Shown in pieces: positions 25,290-33,177 of a DNA stretch of 52,343 bases. This stretch comes from Paracoccaceae bacterium. Its GTDB lineage: Bacteria > Pseudomonadota > Alphaproteobacteria > Rhodobacterales > Rhodobacteraceae. A model generated the notes under the pieces. The model worked only from the letters and a program-made list of their open reading frames with translations, made no database searches and had not been told where the DNA came from. Position 1 is the first letter of the stretch, and each line of letters begins with the position of its first letter. The stretch covers positions 1 to 52,343 of the forward strand of contig RFZI01000003.1 of the NCBI GenBank assembly GCA_009920775.1. The letters are read 5' to 3'. Both the position numbers and the translations under genes were made by a program.

Positions 25290-26086
25290 TCCTTCACCAG
25301 CCCCGCCATCTGCTTGGTGATATAACGGATCGCCTTTTCCGGCATGATCCGTATCAGAGCGTTCAGCATCTTCGCATCCTTGCCGATCAGCACATGAAGC
25401 CTGTTGGCCTCAATCCCGTCTAGGATGATCCGCGCCGCCTCGGGCGCGGGCACTGGTTTCATGCTCTTGGCAGCCTCGTCCGCACCTTTGGGCATCGGCA
25501 CGCCCGAGTTCTGCGAGATGTTGGTATCAACCCCGCCGGGCATCACCACCGTGACATGGACGTTGGTGCCAAGTGTCTCGGCGTAGATCCCTTCCGAGAG
25601 GAGCTTCACCGCCGCCTTGGAGGCGCCATACATCGTTTGCCCCGGAAAGGGGATAAAGCCGCCCATGCTCGAGACGTTGCAGATATGCGCCTCGGGCCGG
25701 GCCTTGAGGTGTGGGAAGAAGGCCTTGATCATGTGGATCTGGCTCCAGAGGTTCACATTGATCATCCGCTCGATCAATTCGTAGGACAGGTCGGCAAAAT
25801 CAATGAACGGCTGGATCACACCGGCGCAGTTGATGATCGCATCGACCTGACCGTGCTCGGCGATCACTTCCTCAGGCAACTCATGGACGCGCTTGCGATC
25901 GGACACATCGGCCACATGGGTCGAAAGCCGCTCGCCCGCCACCGCGCTGGTAAAGTTGGCCAAGCCCTCGGGCCGAAGATCGACCGCCGCGACCCGCGCA
26001 CCACGCGCCAGGAGCGCCAGCACCAACGCCCGCCCGATGCCGCTGCCTCCGCCGGTAACGACAAAGACTTTGTCCTTGATTTTCAT
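25286..26086 (-). CDS. Short-chain dehydrogenase/reductase (SDR)
   Basis: 266 residues from ATG 26086, placed 7 nt after GGAGGG. The NAD(P) motif TGGGSGIGRALVLAL, NNAG-type INCAGVIQPF, catalytic Ser in SSMGGFIPF and YGASK with catalytic Tyr/Lys are present, so it should be active. The C-terminal 60 residues are basic and hydrophobic (IRIMPEKAIRYITKQM). Substrate unknown. It is divergent from rplS and not clearly part of an operon. Confidence 0.9.
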   Translation of the reverse strand: MKIKDKVFVVTGGGSGIGRALVLALLARGARVAAVDLRPEGLANFTSAVAGERLSTHVADVSDRKRVHELPEEVIAEHGQVDAIINCAGVIQPFIDFADLSYELIERMINVNLWSQIHMIKAFFPHLKARPEAHICNVSSMGGFIPFPGQTMYGASKAAVKLLSEGIYAETLGTNVHVTVVMPGGVDTNISQNSGVPMPKGADEAAKSMKPVPAPEAARIILDGIEANRLHVLIGKDAKMLNALIRIMPEKAIRYITKQMAGLVKD

Positions 26087-26169
26087 GGTCACTCCCTCCG
26101 TGTTGCGGCGCTATTCTATCAGACCGTTAACGCCGCCAAATTGACCTTGCTCAAGTCGCACTCCGGGGC

Positions 26170-26198
26170 TTGAACGCGCCAGCCAACCCGCCTATACA
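26170..26198 (+). promoter_or_regulatory. Candidate sigma-70 promoter of rplS-rpmE
   Basis: TTGAAC, 17 bp, TATACA, within the 319-bp gap between the SDR and rplS. It would give a leader of about 200 nt before rplS. The leader has several GC-rich inverted stretches but no RNA family I recognise; autogenous control of the ribosomal protein genes is possible but not shown. Confidence 0.6.
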
Positions 26199-26405
26199 CC
26201 GCCCGTCCGGGGCTCGGCTGAGTCGTCCGGCTTTCTTTCTTTGCTCATCGGCCTGCTTTCTTCGGCGGGGTGGAGCGGAAGGAACGACGAATAAGGAACG
26301 TTGCCTGATCTCTGGCGGGCGCTGCGGCGACCCGGAAGAAGACCGAGAGCTCTGAGGCGCATCACCTTTGCGGAACAAACCGCAAGCAAAATAGGAGCGC
26401 ATCAG

Positions 26406-26792
26406 ATGGACCTGATCGCACAACTCGAGGCGGAACAAGTTGCCGCCCTTGGGAAGGACATTCCCGATTTCAAAGCTGGCGACACCATTCGCGTCGGCTA
26501 CAAGGTGACCGAAGGCACCCGCACCCGCGTTCAGATGTATGAAGGCGTTTGCATCAGCCGCAAGAACGGCTCGGGCATTGCCGGTTCGTTCACCGTTCGC
26601 AAGATTTCGTTCGGCGAAGGCGTGGAGCGCGTGTTCCCGCTGCACTCGACCAACATCGACAGCATCACAGTTGTCCGTCGTGGTCGTGTCCGCCGCGCCA
26701 AGCTCTACTACCTCCGTTCGCGTCGCGGCAAATCGGCCCGTATCGCCGAGGTGAGCAACTACAAGGCGCTCGACAGCGCCGCTGACGCATAA
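26406..26792 (+). CDS. rplS: 50S ribosomal protein L19
   Basis: 128 residues, ATG after AGGAGCGCATCAG. L19 signatures: [53 protein letters not shown] and the basic C-terminus [15 protein letters not shown]. Starts a two-gene unit with rpmE (11 nt gap). Confidence 0.98.
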   Translation: MDLIAQLEAEQVAALGKDIPDFKAGDTIRVGYKVTEGTRTRVQMYEGVCISRKNGSGIAGSFTVRKISFGEGVERVFPLHSTNIDSITVVRRGRVRRAKLYYLRSRRGKSARIAEVSNYKALDSAADA

Positions 26793-26803
26793 GGAGCACC
26801 ACT

Positions 26804-27025
26804 ATGCGCAAAGGTATTCACCCCGACTATCACATGATCGACGTCAAGCTCGTCGACGGCACCGTGGTCCAGATGAAATCGACCTGGGGCAAAGAGGGCG
26901 AGCAAATGTCGCTCGACATCGACCCCTCGGTTCACCCGGCCTGGACCGGCGGTTCGTCCCGCCTGCTCGACACCGGCGGCCGCGTGTCGAAGTTCAAGAA
27001 CAAATACGCTGGCCTCGGCTTCTAA
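26804..27025 (+). CDS. rpmE: 50S ribosomal protein L31 (cysteine-free form)
   Basis: 73 residues: [19 protein letters not shown] and [15 protein letters not shown], with [13 protein letters not shown] at the end. There is no cysteine, so this is the zinc-independent C-minus type. Ends at a terminator 22 nt downstream. Confidence 0.97.
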   Translation: MRKGIHPDYHMIDVKLVDGTVVQMKSTWGKEGEQMSLDIDPSVHPAWTGGSSRLLDTGGRVSKFKNKYAGLGF

Positions 27026-27046
27026 GCCTGACGCCTCCGGAAAACG

Positions 27047-27079
27047 AAACGCCGGCCCTCGGGGCGGCGTTTTGCATTT
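27047..27079 (+). terminator. Rho-independent terminator after rpmE
   Basis: Stem AAACGCCG / CGGCGTTT with GC-rich loop, then TTGCATTTC. Confidence 0.75.
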
Positions 27080-27124
27080 CTGGGGATTGAGGCTAGGGTT
27101 TCTCAAACAATAGCAGAGGCCCCT

Positions 27125-27460
27125 ATGTCCTTCCCCGATTTCTTCAACCAGTTCCCGCTTCTCGATGTTCCGATCTCGGAAGATATCGTCACCATCCGGG
27201 CGATCCGGTCGGATCAAGGGCTCGTGGCGTTCTTCACTTTTCACAAGGATTTCGAGATGCCGCCACATTCCCACGGGTTTCAGTGGGGCACGGTGATCAA
27301 GGGCCAGCTCACCTTCACCATCGACGGCAATTCGACAACCTATGGCCCCGGCGACACATATTTGCTCGACCGGAGCGAGGTTCACGCCGTCAAGGCTGCT
27401 GCGGGAACGCAGGCTCTCGATGTCTTCGAAGAGCCTGACCGTTATCCGCTGAAAGCCTAG
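27125..27460 (+). CDS. Small cupin-domain protein
   Basis: 111 residues, a single cupin barrel. Motif 1 is PPHSHGFQWGTVIKGQ (H48, H50, Q53) and motif 2 contains YGPGDTYLLDRSEVHAV (H87), so a metal site of His/Gln residues is likely. The glutamate of classic cupin motif 1 is replaced by Gln. Function unknown; small single cupins act as isomerases, dioxygenases or sensors. Convergent with the rhlE gene, overlapping by 4 nt. Confidence 0.85.
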   Translation: MSFPDFFNQFPLLDVPISEDIVTIRAIRSDQGLVAFFTFHKDFEMPPHSHGFQWGTVIKGQLTFTIDGNSTTYGPGDTYLLDRSEVHAVKAAAGTQALDVFEEPDRYPLKA

Positions 27461-28752
27461 GCCTTCGCCGCGCGATTGCCCTTGGCGCCACGGCGCTTGA
27501 AGCCGCCGGGCTTGCCCATTGCGGGCTTCGCGCCAGCGGGGCGGGCGCCCTGCCCCTGACCACCCGGCTTGCCACCGCCACGACGCGGCCCGCCGCGGCG
27601 CTTGGGCTGCTCGGGGGCGACCGGATCCCACGGACGGCCCGAGGCCACAGGGATCGACGCTTTCATCGCCTTCTCGATATCGCTCAGATAGCCCATCTCG
27701 TCGGGCGCGCAGAGCGCGATCGCCATGCCATCGGCACCCGCGCGCGCGGTGCGGCCGATGCGGTGGACATAGTTTTCCGGCACGTTCGGCAGCTCGTAGT
27801 TATAGACGTGCTTCACGCCGGGAATATCGAGGCCACGGGCGGCCACATCGGTCGCCACCAGCACCCGCACCTTGCCTTCGCGGAATTCCTGAATGGCGCG
27901 TTCGCGCTGGCCCTGGCTCTTGTTGCCGTGGATCGCGGTCACGGCAAAGCCTTTGGCCGCGAGGTTGCGCGAGAGCTTCTCCATGCCGTGCTTGGTGCGG
28001 CCAAAAACAAGCGCCAGCTCGTCGCGGTGTTTGTCGAGAAGCTCCACCAGCAGGTCCATCTTGGCGGCGGCGCCGACGAAATGGACGCATTGCTCGATCT
28101 TGTCGGCGGCCTTGCCCGGCGGGTTGACCTGAACGCGGATCGGGTTCGAGAGGTAAGCCTCGCTCAGTTCGGCCATCTGCTTGGGCATGGTGGCCGAGAA
28201 AAGCATCGTCTGACGCTCTTTCGCCAGAAGCGGCGCGATGCGGCGCAGGGGTTGGATGAAGCCCAGATCAAGCATCTGGTCGGCCTCGTCGAGAACGAGG
28301 AAGCGGGTCTCGTCAAGACGGACAGCCTTGCGGTCGATCAGGTCGAGCAGGCGGCCGGGGGTGGCCACGAGAACGGCGGTGCCTTTCTCGAGCTTGCGCA
28401 TCTGGCCGGTGATGCCGGCGCCGCCGACCACGAGAACGATCTTGAGGTGGCTGCCTGCGGCAAACATCATCAGATTGTCGGCGATCTGCTTGGCCAGCTC
28501 GCGGGTCGGCGCAAGGATCAGCGCCTTGGCCGATTTGGGCGAGGGGCGCCCGCCTTCTTTCAGAAGCGCATCGAGCATCGGCAGGCCGAAAGCTGCGGTT
28601 TTGCCGGTTCCGGTCTGGGCAAGGCCCATCACGTCGCGGCCATTCATGGCGTGCGGGATGGCCTGCGCCTGAATCGGCGTCGGGTCGGTGATGCCGTTTT
28701 CGGCAAGTTTCGCGATGAGGCGGGGCGCGAGGCCCAGCATATCAAAATCCAT
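27457..28752 (-). CDS. rhlE: DEAD-box RNA helicase, RhlE type
   Basis: 431 residues from ATG 28752 (AGGA upstream); the frame is open further but without supporting homology. All motifs are present: Q motif PTPIQAQAIPHAM, AQTGTGKTAAF, PTRELA, DEADQMLDLGF, FSATMP, and HRIGRTARAG. The C-terminal 60 residues are a basic Gly/Pro/Lys tail (KRRGGPRRGGGKPGGQGQG) that would bind RNA. Likely in ribosome assembly and cold-shock RNA handling. Confidence 0.93.
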   Translation of the reverse strand: MDFDMLGLAPRLIAKLAENGITDPTPIQAQAIPHAMNGRDVMGLAQTGTGKTAAFGLPMLDALLKEGGRPSPKSAKALILAPTRELAKQIADNLMMFAAGSHLKIVLVVGGAGITGQMRKLEKGTAVLVATPGRLLDLIDRKAVRLDETRFLVLDEADQMLDLGFIQPLRRIAPLLAKERQTMLFSATMPKQMAELSEAYLSNPIRVQVNPPGKAADKIEQCVHFVGAAAKMDLLVELLDKHRDELALVFGRTKHGMEKLSRNLAAKGFAVTAIHGNKSQGQRERAIQEFREGKVRVLVATDVAARGLDIPGVKHVYNYELPNVPENYVHRIGRTARAGADGMAIALCAPDEMGYLSDIEKAMKASIPVASGRPWDPVAPEQPKRRGGPRRGGGKPGGQGQGARPAGAKPAMGKPGGFKRRGAKGNRAAKA

Positions 28753-29112
28753 AATATTTTCCTGTCTGGCGCAGCCCATAGGCATACGCACATCATGCGC
28801 CACGGCTTTAGCAGCCGCAGCATCGGCAAAGGGTTGCGCCAAGGGCTGACAGGCGCACCGAATTGCGCGCACACCGCCAAAGCGCGGCACCCCTGCGTGA
28901 CTGTGGGAACCAGTTGATCCGTTGCTCTCGCTCGGCCACATCATTGCGGGCGGCGCACTGCTCACGCGGCAGGAAGCATCGGTCTTAGGGCACATGGGGC
29001 TTGGGCGACACAAAGTCAAGCCAAGGAATTGCGGCTTATGCTGCGCTGCCGCGCTTCCCCTTGGGCGCGGCTCAAACTATACTGGCGCCAAGAAACTATC
29101 GGGGAAGAGCAC
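28753..29112. other. 360-bp intergenic region between divergent rhlE and mipZ
   Basis: No credible gene. It should hold both promoters: near mipZ, AAACTATACTGG offers a -10 box (TATACT, about 29076-29081) with only a weak -35. GC-rich throughout; no repeat or RNA fold was recognised. Confidence 0.5.
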
Positions 29113-29922
29113 GTGGCGCATATCATCGTCGTGGGCAACGAAAAGGGCGGCGCGGGCAAGTCGACCGTGTCGATGCACGTAGCGACGGCGCTCGCGCGGA
29201 TGGGCCACAAGGTCGGGACACTCGATCTCGATCTGCGGCAGAAAACACTCGCCCGTTATATGCACAACCGGAATCGGTTTCTTCAGGCCGAAGGGCTGGA
29301 CCTGCCGACACCGAGCTATCACGAACTGCCCGAAATCGATCAATCTAGCCTCAAACCGGGTGAGAACGTTTTCGATCATCGTCTTTCGATGGCTGTGGCG
29401 GGCCTTGAGCCGGACGTGGATTTCATCCTGATCGACTGCCCCGGCAGCCACACGCGCCTGAGCCAAGTCGCCCATTCGTTGGCCGATACGCTCTTCACGC
29501 CCCTGAACGACAGCTTCGTCGATTTCGATCTTCTCGCCCATGTCGACAATGACGGCGAGACGATCACCGGCCCCTCCGTCTATGCCGAGATGGTCTGGAA
29601 TGCCCGCCAGCTTCGGGCGCAGGCCGGCTTGCCGCCGATCGACTGGATCGTGGTCCGCAACCGCCTTGGCGCGCAGAACATGGTCAACAAGCAGAAGATG
29701 GAAACCGCGCTGACCAAGCTCTCGCGGCGCATCGGCTTCCGGCTTGCCCCGGGCTTCAACGAGCGCGTGATCTTCCGCGAGCTGTTCCCGCGCGGCCTGA
29801 CGCTCCTTGATCTGCGCGATATCGGCGTCTCGCAGCTCAATATCTCCAACGTCGCTGCGCGGCAGGAGCTTCGGGATCTGATGAAAGCGCTGAATCTGCC
29901 GGGCGTCAGCGTCGATTTCTGA
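29113..29922 (+). CDS. mipZ: Cell-division positioning ATPase MipZ (ParA/MinD family)
   Basis: 269 residues from GTG 29113 (GGGGAAGAG upstream), beginning MAHIIVVGNEKGGAGKSTVS with the deviant Walker A, then DLDLRQKTLARY and ILIDCPGSHTRLS. The C-terminal part (KLSRRIGFRLAPGFNERVIFRELFPRGLTLLDL) matches MipZ rather than plasmid ParA. MipZ forms a gradient from ParB at the poles and blocks FtsZ ring assembly there; it is confined to alphaproteobacteria. A membrane protein gene follows after 22 nt. Confidence 0.93.
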   Translation: MAHIIVVGNEKGGAGKSTVSMHVATALARMGHKVGTLDLDLRQKTLARYMHNRNRFLQAEGLDLPTPSYHELPEIDQSSLKPGENVFDHRLSMAVAGLEPDVDFILIDCPGSHTRLSQVAHSLADTLFTPLNDSFVDFDLLAHVDNDGETITGPSVYAEMVWNARQLRAQAGLPPIDWIVVRNRLGAQNMVNKQKMETALTKLSRRIGFRLAPGFNERVIFRELFPRGLTLLDLRDIGVSQLNISNVAARQELRDLMKALNLPGVSVDF

Positions 29923-29944
29923 TCCATTTTTCGGCCCGGTTCGT

Positions 29945-30934
29945 ATGTCGCTTATGAGTAAGATTTCGCCCCTCTGGATCGCCTTCTGGACCGCCCTTCT
30001 CGGCGCGGTTCTCGCGACATTCGCCATTCTGACCCTTAAGCCCTTCCTCGATCAGGTGCCTCACCTGCCGGATCAAGGCGCGGCCTGGTATTACTGGAAG
30101 CGGATCGACCCCGACTGGGCGAGCCGCGCCACAGCCTGGGGCTTCTATCTCGCGCATCAGTTCTTCTTCTGGGGTCTGATCTGGTGGGCCGTGCGGCATC
30201 GTGAGGAGCTGCGTGATCGGGGCCGGATGCATCCCGTGAACTGGATCGGCCTGATTGGCACCTTCGCCTTCATCGGCCTGCATTATTTTCAAACGGCGAT
30301 CTGGTATGACGGTCTGGCGCAAGACACCTCGGTGTTTTCCTCGCAGATTTCGGTGATCTTCCTCCTGATTATCGTGCTGATGATCGAAGCCCCGCGCCGC
30401 GGCCTTTTCTTCGGCTATGGCGGCGGCTGGTTGAAAACGCTGCGCCCTATGCTCATCCGCTATCACGGCTATTATTTCGCCTGGGCTGTGACCTACACCT
30501 ATTGGTTCCACCCGATGGAAACCACGCCGGGCCACCTTCTGGGCTTCTTCTACACCTTCTTGCTGCTCATTCAGGGGGCCTTCGTATTCACCCGCGTTCA
30601 CACCAACAAATGGTGGACCGTGACGCTTGAGCTCTCGGTCCTCGTGCATGGTGTCACCGTGGCGCTTGTGGCCGGGCAGGAGATTTGGCCGATGTTCCTC
30701 TTCGGATTTGCAGCGATGTTCATCGTCACGCAGATGCACGGCCTCGGCCTGAGCCGACTTGTCCGCGGCGTGATCCTCGCTCTGTTCGCAGGCTCGGTCT
30801 ATCTGGTCTATTCCGAAAGGGGATGGGCACAGCTGAACGAGATCATCCGCATCCCGGTGATCGACTATGGCCTGCTGGCGATCCTTGGTGGCGTGGCGAT
30901 CTGGATCACCAGACGCCGGCTCAAAGCGGCCTAG
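29945..30934 (+). CDS. Conserved-looking polytopic membrane protein, function unknown
   Basis: 329 residues with about nine hydrophobic helices (for example LWIAFWTALLGAVLATFAIL and FLLIIVLMIEAP) and many aromatic residues (YYWKR, AHQFFFWGLIWWAVRHREE, HGYYFAWAVTYTYWFHP). The His residues in HQFFFWG, HYFQ and HGYY could bind a cofactor. No known family is recognised. It lies 22 nt after mipZ and is probably co-transcribed; ATG 29945 or 29954 may be the start. Island sequence begins about 105 bp downstream. Confidence 0.8.
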   Translation: MSLMSKISPLWIAFWTALLGAVLATFAILTLKPFLDQVPHLPDQGAAWYYWKRIDPDWASRATAWGFYLAHQFFFWGLIWWAVRHREELRDRGRMHPVNWIGLIGTFAFIGLHYFQTAIWYDGLAQDTSVFSSQISVIFLLIIVLMIEAPRRGLFFGYGGGWLKTLRPMLIRYHGYYFAWAVTYTYWFHPMETTPGHLLGFFYTFLLLIQGAFVFTRVHTNKWWTVTLELSVLVHGVTVALVAGQEIWPMFLFGFAAMFIVTQMHGLGLSRLVRGVILALFAGSVYLVYSERGWAQLNEIIRIPVIDYGLLAILGGVAIWITRRRLKAA

Positions 30935-31039
30935 CGCCGGACGAGCGCGAGCTGACAAGAATCACTTGCGCGATGCAGCTACACCCCGAGAGCTGAGGCA
31001 ACGGCTCAGGGGCAACACTCAGAAGTTTATCGGGAGAAG

Positions 31040-31055
31040 TGGCGGACTGGAGAGG
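31040..31055 (+). repeat. Candidate att site: 16-bp copy of the tRNA-Arg 3' end
   Basis: TGGCGGACTGGAGAGG matches the tRNA 3' end at 36431-36446 (TGGCGGACTGGGGAGG) in 15 of 16 positions, same orientation. This is what integration at the tRNA would leave at the far end of the insert. Confidence 0.7.
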
Positions 31056-31158
31056 TGTATAACTAATGTTCTAGCGCATTCTATAGTCTCGGCAATCGTC
31101 TATAAATTATAGCTTTCTAAGAACCTTGATCTTCCTTACTGTTCTAGAAGTTCCCGTC

Positions 31159-31195
31159 TGTTCCAGTGCATCTGTGGGGACGAATGTGGGGACGA
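31159..31195 (+). repeat. 37-bp repeat, copy A, next to the integrase remnant
   Basis: Contains two tandem copies of TGTGGGGACGAA/TGTGGGGACGA after TGTTCCA. Copy B at 36341-36377 has the same orientation and matches 32 of 37. Copy A ends 5 nt before the integrase start codon. Could be integrase arm-type binding sites or an element edge. Confidence 0.6.
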
Positions 31196-31199
31196 GTAG

Positions 31200-31355
31200 A
31201 TGGCCAAGCAACTAACCGCGGCATTTGTGAATAGCGTCAAGGACGCAGGCAAATACTTTGATGGTAGTGGCCTAGGCTTGATCCTGCAGCACTTCAACCT
31301 GCCGAAGCTTCGATACGATCTCTTCGGGCTTCTCTCGCTTTCCAGCCATCGCTGA
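31200..31355 (+). pseudogene. Tyrosine integrase, N-terminal remnant (about 26 codons)
   Basis: The frame gives MAKQLTAAFVNSVKDAGKYF then DGSGLG, which is the start of the Arm-DNA-binding domain (DUF4102-like) of phage/island integrases, normally about 400 residues. After about codon 26 the frame runs into the inverted IS3-type fragment and stops at 31355, so the rest is lost. The cut is at about 31272-31280. It lies just inside the att-like repeat, the usual place of the integrase gene. Confidence 0.65.
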
Positions 31356-31413
31356 TCCTCCAATTTTTGGGACAATCTATCCCAGTTGGTGGACCACTTT
31401 CAGGGGGCTACTC
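31275..31413 (-). mobile_element. IS3-family insertion sequence, left-end fragment
   Basis: On the minus strand an ATG at 31349 starts MAGKREKPEEIVSKLRQVEV, the N-terminus of an IS3-family OrfA, and the frame ends after about 25 codons where the integrase sequence begins. The bases upstream (GTAGCCCCCTGAAAGTGGTCCACC on the minus strand, split about 31390-31413) look like the terminal part of such an element. All of the rest (OrfA end, OrfB, right end) is missing. The insertion or a later deletion destroyed the integrase. Confidence 0.65.
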
Positions 31414-31429
31414 CATTCTGATGATTTCG

Positions 31430-31462
31430 CAAAAGAAATCGGGCGCCACTGAGGCGCCCGAT
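31430..31462 (-). terminator. Rho-independent terminator of the proteorhodopsin gene
   Basis: A perfect 10-bp stem ATCGGGCGCC / GGCGCCCGAT with a 5-nt loop, followed on the minus strand by TTCTTTT. It starts 23 nt after the stop codon, so the proteorhodopsin gene is a single-gene transcript. Confidence 0.9.
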
Positions 31463-31485
31463 CAAACAAGCTTTGATTGTCCTAA

Positions 31486-32190
31486 TTAGCCGTGCGCGTG
31501 TTCGCTGTCTCTGACGGCCAAATTCCAAATGATTAGGCCGAACAAGATTTTGTTCACAAAGTCTGCAAGGTTGTAGACAGCGTTTAACGTTCCTTGGTCA
31601 ACCCCGCCCGTAAAATAACCAAGCACATAGCCGATTGGGTAGATTGCCCAACCAACCAAAACAATCCACCGCATGGAGTTAAAGGCGGATCGTACCGAAG
31701 GCTCTGCATTAGCAGCGGCTCTGCCGGCCTCACCACCATAGATTTCCCATATGATGATGACCCAGCCAACCATACCGATAGCAAAACCCAACGCGGCGGA
31801 CATGATACCTGCTTCGCCAAAGTAGCCGAAGACAAGCATAACCAAGGTTCCAACAAGTAGTCTTACAAAAGACTGAACGCCAACCTTCGCCCCAACTGCA
31901 CGCAAAATGATGAAGAACTCAATCATTAGAAGAGGCACTGTTATCAGCCAATCAATGTAGCGATAAACAATTGGCGTCGTTTGCTCCGCAACCCAGAAGT
32001 CGCGCATGTAGTCATAATGCACTCCCGCAACCAGAGTGACGAGGCCTGCCACGAGCAAAGACAGACGCCAATGTTGTTTGACCCTTAAGCCTTCGTAGAG
32101 GAAGAAGACTGTCGATGCGACCATCGCTATTGACACGAGCCAGAATGTAACACCGACAAAATCGTCGCTTTGTAGAAACAGTTTTTCCAT
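31486..32190 (-). CDS. Proteorhodopsin (green-type, light-driven proton pump)
   Basis: 234 residues, seven hydrophobic helices. The helix C motif YRYIDWLITVPLLMIEF gives D80 (proton acceptor), T84 and E91 (proton donor), the DTE set of outward proton pumps. L88 is at the position where Leu gives green and Gln gives blue absorption. H58 corresponds to the His that pairs with the acceptor Asp, and K214 in NLADFVNKILFGLIIW is the retinal Schiff-base Lys. There is no separate signal peptide, unlike SAR86-type pumps. Alone in its transcript; the retinal enzyme must come from elsewhere. Codon composition differs from the flanking genome, indicating transfer. Confidence 0.97.
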   Translation of the reverse strand: MEKLFLQSDDFVGVTFWLVSIAMVASTVFFLYEGLRVKQHWRLSLLVAGLVTLVAGVHYDYMRDFWVAEQTTPIVYRYIDWLITVPLLMIEFFIILRAVGAKVGVQSFVRLLVGTLVMLVFGYFGEAGIMSAALGFAIGMVGWVIIIWEIYGGEAGRAAANAEPSVRSAFNSMRWIVLVGWAIYPIGYVLGYFTGGVDQGTLNAVYNLADFVNKILFGLIIWNLAVRDSEHAHG

Positions 32191-32673
32191 TTCGTTTGCT
32201 CCCTGTTACCCGAACTCTATCCAGTTCGAACATTCGTGATACGCAGCAACGTAGAAGTTGGATCACAGTCAATCAACGCGAACCAACACAGCGGGTGTTA
32301 ATGTGTACCAGCTGCGGCGGCGCAAGTCGTGAAACCCCCCATCCCAGACTATCGGCGGTATGGGTCGGGGCCGGAGGTGGCTAGGATCAAACCAAGATCC
32401 GTGATAAAGACCGCATGAGGGTGAAAATAATCGCCATCCAACATACTCCCAAAAAACTGGGCCGAGCAGTAAAGGCCTTTCTTTGCCTTGTCGGCATCTA
32501 CCAGCGGCTAGACATTGCGCCGTCGGGCGGTTTTGACGGTTAGCATGAGTGTGAAGACTAATGGCGATAGCAAAATATTGAGAGATCCATCACAATAACG
32601 AGGCAATCACATAGCTAATTGCATGCATTTCTGTTGAGAGGCGTGGCTTGGATCCGGCGCATAGAGTAGGACA
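32191..32673. other. 483-bp gap between divergent proteorhodopsin and VOC genes
   Basis: Should contain both promoters. On the minus strand TTGATT, 17 bp, TACGTT (about 100 bp before the proteorhodopsin start) is a weak candidate. GTTCGAAC at 32224-32231 is a perfect 8-bp palindrome. A 42-codon open frame at 32415-32543 has no good start signal and is not called. Confidence 0.4.
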
Positions 32674-33102
32674 ATGAAACTAGAATTCCACCACATCAAC
32701 TATGTAAGTCACGACGTAGATAGCTTGCACAAGTTCTACACCAAGATACTTGGCCTGACCGACATCCCAGTATCGACGTTTCCTCGACCGGAGGCCACCT
32801 CGACTAGCGGTTATGATGGCGCGATCAGGTTTGCTACCGACGGCAAGATTCAGATGCATCTTGCTACCAAAGACTTCAATGTCGCCTTCAAGAACGGCGA
32901 AGTGATCAATCCTGTTGAACGAGGTCATATCGCATTCCGAACAGATGACATTGTCGGCCTGAAGTCGCTACTTGATGCGCATTCCATTCCCTATTCAGAT
33001 TATGGCACTGCCTTTGCCGAGGAGTGGCATCAGGTGTTCTTCCATGACCCAGAGGGCAATGTCATTGAAGTGCATCAAGCGGTTCGGATGACTGAGGGCT
33101 AA
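32674..33102 (+). CDS. VOC superfamily protein (glyoxalase/bleomycin-resistance fold)
   Basis: 142 residues, one VOC pair of beta-alpha-beta repeats. LEFHHINYVSHDVDSLHKFY and WHQVFFHDPEGNVIEVHQ are typical, with possible metal ligands H7, H62 or H85, and E132. Such proteins include glyoxalase I, fosfomycin-type thiol transferases and dioxygenases; which of these applies is not visible. Short TAGGA ribosome-binding site. With the GST two genes downstream it could form a glutathione-linked detoxification pair (inference). Confidence 0.9.
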   Translation: MKLEFHHINYVSHDVDSLHKFYTKILGLTDIPVSTFPRPEATSTSGYDGAIRFATDGKIQMHLATKDFNVAFKNGEVINPVERGHIAFRTDDIVGLKSLLDAHSIPYSDYGTAFAEEWHQVFFHDPEGNVIEVHQAVRMTEG

Positions 33103-33177
33103 AGACCAGAAATCGACAGCAGAGTAGCCTTAGCATCGTCCCATATCGATCACACACGGGGGGCTAAATACCCTTGC

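Noticed and set aside
32415-32543. 42-codon open frame between proteorhodopsin and VOC
   Set aside because: No ribosome-binding site and no similarity I recognise; too short to support.
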